DNA from: Fimenecus sp051881335
Lineage (GTDB): Bacteria > Bacillota > Clostridia > Oscillospirales > Acutalibacteraceae
Length of the DNA stretch: 16,890 bases
Assembly (NCBI GenBank): GCA_051881335.1
Contig: JBJEPR010000117.1
Coordinates: forward strand, 1 to 16,890
Reading direction: 5' to 3'
In this document: positions 12,412 to 16,890 of the stretch, piece after piece
Numbering within the stretch: position 1 is the first letter of the stretch
How the letters are laid out: every line of letters begins with the position of its first letter
Made by a program: the position numbers and the translations under genes
Notes under the pieces: model-generated
What the model was told of the DNA's origin: nothing
Databases searched by the model: none
The model's input: only the letters and a program-made list of their open reading frames with translations

Positions 12412-12489
12412 CCTTTCATAAACATTTTTTTCAAAGAAAAGGGGAGCAATACAGTATATGACGCGGCGGGGAATTGGGTACAAGCGCGA

Positions 12490-13512
12490 TTATTGCACAC
12501 ACCCGTTTAAAAATTGCAATGCCGTATCCATCACAGCGCTGTCCTCCTCGCACATTTTGCGAAAATCCAGCGTTTTTGCATATGCGGCACATTCGGCGGC
12601 ACTATCTTTGGATTTTGCAAGCACACCGAGCTTCGCGAGCGCTTCGGCAATGTATTGTTCTGCCGCCGAGGTGGCGTAAACATTGTGTTGTTTTTCGGGA
12701 TAGAGAACGGATTGTATGTTTTGGTTTCCCGAAAGCGCCGCATTGCCCGCCACGGCATTTGCAAGCGGCACAACGCCGTCCTTTTCGCCGTGCAAAAGCA
12801 AAACGGGTTTTTGTGCGTCTTTTAACAGTTCGGCAGTCGGTTTTGCGGCGTTTTTACCAAACCGCAGACTTTCATACGCACGCAAAAACGGCTTTAAAAA
12901 GCCGAAGTTTTTGCCTGTTTGCACCTGTGCCTGCGCCGTAAGCAGTTCAGGCACATCGTTGGGCGCGGAAAATGCGAGCACGCCTTGCACTTGTGGCTCG
13001 TTGGCGGCGCGGCAAACGGTATACGCGCCCCAAGAGTGCCCCGCAAGCAATACGGGCAGATGCTTTGTGCGTTCGTCTGTTTTCGCAAATTGCAATGCGC
13101 TTTTCAGGTCGCAAACCGCCTGCGGCATACCGATAAGCGATTTGCCGTCGGACGCCATCGTGCCGGTGTTGTCATAGGCGAGCACCAAATAGCCGTGCTT
13201 TGCAAAAAAGTCAATTTCGGTGGTGTAACTCAAATGCCCGCCGCCCATGCCGTGGCAGAAAATCAGCAGGGCTTTAAAATCGGTTTTGCCTGTTTCGGAA
13301 TATAAATTGCCGCGTAAGGTTTGCCCGCGATTGCCTCGGAATTCGACGGGTTCAGCCGTTAAATTGTCAAAATCCGCCGCCGCGAAATAGGATAAATACG
13401 GATTTCCCTCGCACCGCGCACCGAATGCGACTTTTTCCACCGACGCCGAGAGAATGAACAAAAACAAAACCACCAAAAGCAGTAAAAGGACTGCAATCCA
13501 TATGTATAGCAT
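12490..13512 (-). CDS. Alpha/beta hydrolase with N-terminal membrane anchor
   Basis: This 340-aa protein has an N-terminal hydrophobic helix (residues about 3-24) and an alpha/beta hydrolase fold. The oxyanion region FCHGMGGG is at about 85-92, the nucleophile elbow GHSWG in LLAGHSWGAY (Ser about 159), the acid Asp in LLHGEKDGVVP and the base His in YPEKQHNVYA. It resembles serine aminopeptidase/S9-like or lysophospholipase hydrolases. The substrate is unknown; the helix should hold the domain on the membrane surface or act as an uncleaved signal. AAAGGAG (about 13520-13526) precedes ATG 13512. The promoter is TTGCAC-N16-TAAAAT on the minus strand. The toxin gene follows 132 bases downstream and may share the transcript. 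Confidence 0.88.
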   Translation of the reverse strand: MLYIWIAVLLLLLVVLFLFILSASVEKVAFGARCEGNPYLSYFAAADFDNLTAEPVEFRGNRGQTLRGNLYSETGKTDFKALLIFCHGMGGGHLSYTTEIDFFAKHGYLVLAYDNTGTMASDGKSLIGMPQAVCDLKSALQFAKTDERTKHLPVLLAGHSWGAYTVCRAANEPQVQGVLAFSAPNDVPELLTAQAQVQTGKNFGFLKPFLRAYESLRFGKNAAKPTAELLKDAQKPVLLLHGEKDGVVPLANAVAGNAALSGNQNIQSVLYPEKQHNVYATSAAEQYIAEALAKLGVLAKSKDSAAECAAYAKTLDFRKMCEEDSAVMDTALQFLNGCVQ

Positions 13513-13555
13513 TTTTACGCTCCTTTGTATAGCAAAATTTTAAGAATGCATACTT

Positions 13556-13583
13556 ATTTTAACATAACCGTGTCCGCGTGCAA
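13556..13583 (-). promoter_or_regulatory. Promoter of the alpha/beta hydrolase gene
   Basis: On the minus strand TTGCAC (13583-13578), 16 bases and TAAAAT (13561-13556) form a fair sigma-A promoter about 37 bases before the ribosome binding site. Confidence 0.5.
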
Positions 13584-13642
13584 GCAAAATTTAAAAAAAC
13601 AGAAAAAATTGCCTATTTAACAAATTGTTTACAAATAAATTG

Positions 13643-13671
13643 TTGACAAAACGGCAACCTAATTGTATAGT
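13643..13671 (+). promoter_or_regulatory. Promoter of the hrcA heat-shock operon
   Basis: TTGACA (13643-13648), 17 bases and TATAGT (13666-13671) form a near-consensus sigma-A promoter; transcription would start near 13678, so the CIRCE element lies directly at the start of the message. Confidence 0.85.
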
Positions 13672-13682
13672 ATATATTGTAG

Positions 13683-13709
13683 TTAGCACTCAGGAACTTA
13701 GAGTGCTAA
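13683..13709 (+). promoter_or_regulatory. CIRCE operator, HrcA binding site
   Basis: TTAGCACTC (13683-13691), 9 bases and GAGTGCTAA (13701-13709) match the CIRCE consensus in every position. HrcA bound here blocks the operon at normal temperature; GroEL levels set HrcA activity in known systems. Confidence 0.97.
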
Positions 13710-13740
13710 CGGTGCTAAAATCAGAAACGGGGCGGTGAAT

Positions 13741-14781
13741 ATGGAGCTTTCGGAACGCAAAAAGAAATTGCTTGCCGCGATTGTGGAGCGGTATATCGCC
13801 ACCGGTGAGCCCGTCGGCTCCAAGGCGCTCGCGGCGTTGCCGGATTTGGCAGTTTCTTCGGCGACCATTCGCAACGAAATGGCGGAGCTTGTCAATATGG
13901 GGCTGTTGGAACAGCCGCACACTTCAGCAGGGCGCATTCCCTCAAGCGCCGGCTATCGGTATTATGTAGACAATTTAATGGGGCGCTATGAGCTGTCTCC
14001 GAACGAAAAACGGCTGATTGATTTGAAACTGCAAAACGCTTCGGGCGACGCGCAAAAGGTGCTGGAAAGTGCCGGCAACATTTTGGCGGAAATGACGCGT
14101 TGCGCGGCGGTCTCGACCACGCCTGCCGATGAGGCGGCGGTGGTGCGGCGCGTAGAGTTAGTCCCTATCGGTACGCGCACGGCAATGATTGTGATGCTGA
14201 CCTCGTCCGGGATACTCAAGAGCCGCGTTTGCAAAACGACAAGCGAAATCACCGTCGATATGGCGGAGAATTTTTACAATATCGTCAATGCAAACTTCAT
14301 CGGCAAACCCGCGGCGGCAATGCACATTGCCAAAATCCAAACGCTTGCCGTTTCGCTCGGTGAAAAATCCTTGGAAATGACGCCGCTGTTGGTGGCACTT
14401 GCCGATGTCGCGGCAATGACCGAGCGAACGGAACTGTTGTTGGAAGGGCAAAGCAATTTGCTCGGCTACAAGGAATATGAGCAGAACGCCTACGAGTTGA
14501 TTGAATTTTTACGGCGTGCCGAGCCGCTGGGACAGATTTTTTCGCGGCAACAGAAAAGCGGCGAAAAAGTCGGCTTGCAGGTGCTCATCGGCGACGAAAA
14601 CCGATTTCGGGAATTGCAAAATTCGAGTATGATTTTCGGCAATTACGAAATCGCGGGGCATCAAAGCGGCACGCTGGGGCTGATCGGTCCCACCAGAATT
14701 GACTATGCACGGCTCATTCCGAGCTTGCAGTATTTAACGCAAATCGTCGGGAAAATCCTTTCCGACAATGTGGAGGAATAG
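13741..14781 (+). CDS. hrcA: Heat-inducible transcription repressor HrcA
   Basis: HrcA binds CIRCE as a dimer and represses the class I heat-shock genes; its folding depends on GroEL in studied Bacillota. The 346-aa protein begins with a winged-helix domain (residues about 1-75), with ERYIATGEPVGSKAL and SSATIRNEMAELVNMGLLEQPHTSAGRIPS as the typical region, and continues with the GAF-like and insert domains and a C-terminal IGPTRIDYARLIPSLQYL. Length is normal. I chose ATG 13741, 8 bases after GGGG (13729-13732); the GTG at 13735 is too close to this site. The gene lies directly downstream of a perfect CIRCE, so it is autoregulated. grpE follows after 4 bases. Confidence 0.96.
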   Translation: MELSERKKKLLAAIVERYIATGEPVGSKALAALPDLAVSSATIRNEMAELVNMGLLEQPHTSAGRIPSSAGYRYYVDNLMGRYELSPNEKRLIDLKLQNASGDAQKVLESAGNILAEMTRCAAVSTTPADEAAVVRRVELVPIGTRTAMIVMLTSSGILKSRVCKTTSEITVDMAENFYNIVNANFIGKPAAAMHIAKIQTLAVSLGEKSLEMTPLLVALADVAAMTERTELLLEGQSNLLGYKEYEQNAYELIEFLRRAEPLGQIFSRQQKSGEKVGLQVLIGDENRFRELQNSSMIFGNYEIAGHQSGTLGLIGPTRIDYARLIPSLQYLTQIVGKILSDNVEE

Positions 14782-14785
14782 AGGT

Positions 14786-15337
14786 ATGGCAAAAGAAGAA
14801 AAAACCAAAACCCCGCCCGAGGCAGAACAGACTGCCTCCGAAGCGCAATCGGCGGACGCGCCCGAAGCGGCACAGCCCGAAGAAAACGCGGCAGAGCAGA
14901 AATTGCAGGAACTCGAAAATCATCTCAAAGAAGCCAATGACAAATTCCTGCGCACCTTGGCGGAATACGATAACTACCGCAAACGCTCCGTGCGCGAAAA
15001 AGAACAGGCGTACGCCGATAGCAAAGCATCTGTGTTGGCAGAGTTCCTTCCCGTGCTCGACAATTTCGAGCGCGCGGCAGGCAACAAAGAAGCCCCGCTT
15101 GCGGATTACCAAAAAGGCGTGGATATGATTTTCACCCAATTTACGGAGATTTTCAAAAAATTGGGCGCGGAAAGCTTCGGCAAAGCAGGCGACGCGTTCG
15201 ACCCGAATATCCACAGCGCGGTGATGCATATTGAGGACGAAACGCAACCTGAAAATACAGTTGCGGAGGTCTTCTCAAAAGGCTATAAATTAGGCGATAA
15301 GATTTTGCGACCGGCGGTCGTCAAAGTCGTAAACTGA
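14786..15337 (+). CDS. grpE: GrpE, nucleotide exchange factor for DnaK
   Basis: GrpE releases ADP from DnaK so that the chaperone can cycle; it acts as a dimer in the cytosol. The 183-aa protein has an acidic disordered N-terminus (1-38), a long coiled-coil helix (about 38-75, LQELENHLKEANDKFLRTLAEYDNYRKR), and a C-terminal beta wing with the family pattern VLDNFERA, IFTQFTEIFKKLG, NIHSAVMH and GYKLGDKILRPAVVKV. Start ATG 14786 has GGAGGA (14772-14777) 8 bases upstream, inside the end of hrcA. It is the second gene of the CIRCE operon. The 177-aa minus-strand frame over it is antisense. Confidence 0.97.
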   Translation: MAKEEKTKTPPEAEQTASEAQSADAPEAAQPEENAAEQKLQELENHLKEANDKFLRTLAEYDNYRKRSVREKEQAYADSKASVLAEFLPVLDNFERAAGNKEAPLADYQKGVDMIFTQFTEIFKKLGAESFGKAGDAFDPNIHSAVMHIEDETQPENTVAEVFSKGYKLGDKILRPAVVKVVN

Positions 15338-15381
15338 ATTTGACATATCACGATTTATAAACGAATTTGGAGGAATTTATT

Positions 15382-16890
15382 ATGGCAAAAGTAATCGGTA
15401 TTGACTTAGGTACAACCAATTCTTGCGTGGCGGTTATTGAGGGCGGCGAGCCTGTGGTTATCGCAAACGCAGAGGGCGCGAGAACCACCCCGTCCGTTGT
15501 GGCGTTCTCGAAAGACGGCGAAAGAATGGTCGGGCAGGTTGCAAAACGGCAGGCTATCACCAACCCCGAGCGCACGGTGGCGTCGATTAAACGCCATATG
15601 GGTTCGGATTACAAGGTCTCGATTGACGGCAAAAACTATACCCCGCAGGAGATTTCCGCAATGATTTTGCAGAAACTCAAAAGCGATGCAGAGGCCTATC
15701 TCGGCAGTAAGGTGACCGAGGCGGTTATCACCGTTCCCGCATATTTCACCGATGCACAGCGTCAGGCAACCAAGGACGCAGGCAAAATCGCGGGCTTGGA
15801 TGTAAAGCGCATCATCAACGAGCCGACTGCGGCGGCGCTCGCCTACGGCATTGATAAAGAGGATGACCAAAAAGTTATGGTCTACGACCTCGGCGGCGGC
15901 ACCTTCGATGTGTCCATCATCGAAATGGGCGACGGCGTGCAAGAGGTTTTGGCAACTGCCGGTAACAACCGTTTGGGCGGCGACGATTTCGACCAACGCA
16001 TTATTGACTGGCTTGCCGATGAATTCAAAAAGGAACAGGGTATTGACCTGCGCACCGACAAAATGGCAATGCAGAGACTGAAAGAAGCGGCAGAAAAAGC
16101 GAAAATCGAACTGTCCGGCGTGACCACTTCGCAAATCAGCCTGCCTTTCATTACGGCAGACGCAACCGGCCCGAAACACTTGGAAACAACCTTAACCCGC
16201 GCAAAATTCAACGAAATGACCGCGGATTTGGTTGAAGCAACGATGGGGCCTGTTCGTCAGGCACTTTCCGACTCGGGCTTGCAGGCTTCGCAGATTAACA
16301 AGGTTTTGATGGTCGGCGGTTCTTCGAGAATTCCCGCCGTACAGGAAGCCATTAAGAGTTATATGGGTCACGAGCCGTTCAAGGGCATCAACCCCGATGA
16401 ATGTGTTGCGGTCGGCGCGGCAATTCAGGGCGGCGTGCTCGGCGGCGATGTCGAGGGCATTCTGTTGCTCGATGTTACTCCGCTTTCACTGGGTATTGAA
16501 ACCATGGGCGGTGTTTCCACCAAGATTATCGAGAGAAATACCACCATTCCGACCAAGAAGAGCCAAATCTTCTCCACAGCGGCGGACAATCAGACTTCGG
16601 TGGAAGTCCATGTTTTGCAGGGCGAACGCGAATTTGCAAAAAACAATAAGACCTTAGGCGTGTTCCACCTTGACGGCATTATGCCCGCACCGCGCGGCGT
16701 GCCGCAGATTGAAGTCACCTTCGATATTGACGCCAACGGCATTGTGCATGTTTCCGCAAAAGACCTCGGCACACAGAAAGAGCAGTCCATTTCCATCACT
16801 TCTTCGACCAATATGTCGAAGGACGATGTAGAAAAGGCAGTGAAAGAAGCCGAGCAGTATGCGGCAGAGGATAAGAAACGCAAAGAATCC
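15382..16890 (+). CDS. dnaK: Molecular chaperone DnaK (Hsp70), 3' end cut by the window
   Basis: DnaK binds exposed hydrophobic peptides in an ATP-controlled cycle with DnaJ and GrpE. The 503 residues present cover the ATPase domain (1 to about 355): phosphate loop GIDLGTTNS at 6-14, VPAYFTDAQRQATKDAG, the second phosphate motif YDLGGGTFDVS, and MVGGSSRIPAV. The linker and substrate-binding beta domain follow (DVTPLSLGIET onward), and the frame ends in the start of the helical lid. The frame is open to the last base; a usual DnaK is about 610-620 residues, so roughly 110 are missing. GGAGG (15369-15373) precedes ATG 15382. It lies 44 bases after grpE without a separate promoter that I can see, so it is the third gene of the CIRCE operon; dnaJ probably follows. 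Confidence 0.97.
   Translation, partial: MAKVIGIDLGTTNSCVAVIEGGEPVVIANAEGARTTPSVVAFSKDGERMVGQVAKRQAITNPERTVASIKRHMGSDYKVSIDGKNYTPQEISAMILQKLKSDAEAYLGSKVTEAVITVPAYFTDAQRQATKDAGKIAGLDVKRIINEPTAAALAYGIDKEDDQKVMVYDLGGGTFDVSIIEMGDGVQEVLATAGNNRLGGDDFDQRIIDWLADEFKKEQGIDLRTDKMAMQRLKEAAEKAKIELSGVTTSQISLPFITADATGPKHLETTLTRAKFNEMTADLVEATMGPVRQALSDSGLQASQINKVLMVGGSSRIPAVQEAIKSYMGHEPFKGINPDECVAVGAAIQGGVLGGDVEGILLLDVTPLSLGIETMGGVSTKIIERNTTIPTKKSQIFSTAADNQTSVEVHVLQGEREFAKNNKTLGVFHLDGIMPAPRGVPQIEVTFDIDANGIVHVSAKDLGTQKEQSISITSSTNMSKDDVEKAVKEAEQYAAEDKKRKES

Noticed and set aside
12474..12941. 155-aa plus-strand open frame
   Set aside because: It is antisense to the alpha/beta hydrolase and is full of R, H and C without domain patterns.
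15341..15362. Promoter-like TTGACA and TATAAA words between grpE and dnaK
   Set aside because: Their spacing of about 10 bases is far too short for a sigma-A promoter, so dnaK is taken as part of the hrcA operon.
15406..16179. 257-aa minus-strand open frame
   Set aside because: It is antisense to dnaK; long antisense frames are common in conserved GC-richer genes.

Overview
The window reads as chromosomal DNA of a spore-forming, low-to-mid GC member of the Bacillota, most likely class Clostridia (Oscillospirales/Ruminococcaceae-like, a typical gut anaerobe). This rests on the hrcA-grpE-dnaK order with a perfect CIRCE operator, an NdoA/MazF-type toxin of the Bacillota length, two CotF-like spore-coat proteins, a DUF1836 regulator, a VanR/VanS-like two-component pair, strong AGGAGG ribosome binding sites and near-consensus sigma-A promoters. 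The taxonomic call is inference from gene content; no rRNA or other marker is present.

Bases 1-2343 are visibly AT-richer and look like an accessory patch. They hold a GNAT acetyltransferase, an unrecognised 206-aa protein, a cluster of palindromic hairpins (1340-1639), and a divergent pair made of a DUF6809 small protein (-) and a short XRE regulator (+). The pair shares an intergenic region with two 21-bp dyad repeats lying on the promoters. Bases 2384-3756 carry a secreted, membrane-anchored leucine-rich-repeat protein with a consensus promoter and its own terminator.

Bases 3787-6891 hold glyceraldehyde-3-phosphate dehydrogenase (-), a divergent kinase-like ATPase-domain protein lacking the usual histidine box, and a DUF1836 regulator followed by a YbjQ/UPF0145 protein. 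Next come a truncated SLOG (DUF2493-like) gene on the minus strand, a divergent Arc-type ribbon-helix-helix protein, a second hairpin-rich gap (7394-7777), and a small two-helix membrane protein.

Bases 8009-11368 hold the response regulator and a large 836-aa sensor kinase, whose reading frames overlap by 26 bases, closed by a 17-bp hairpin. The minus-strand block 11367-13583 holds two overlapping CotF-like proteins, an NdoA/MazF RNase toxin with no antitoxin gene beside it, and an alpha/beta hydrolase with an N-terminal membrane anchor. From 13643 to the right edge runs the HrcA-repressed heat-shock operon: hrcA, grpE and dnaK, with dnaK cut by the window end.

Most of the window is ordinary. 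The parts that reward a second look are the dyad repeats of the XRE/DUF6809 pair, the two hairpin clusters, the kinase-like orphan, the antitoxin-less toxin with a hairpin in its leader, and the broken SLOG gene opposite the Arc-type regulator. I found no tRNA, rRNA, CRISPR array, insertion sequence or riboswitch that I can support.
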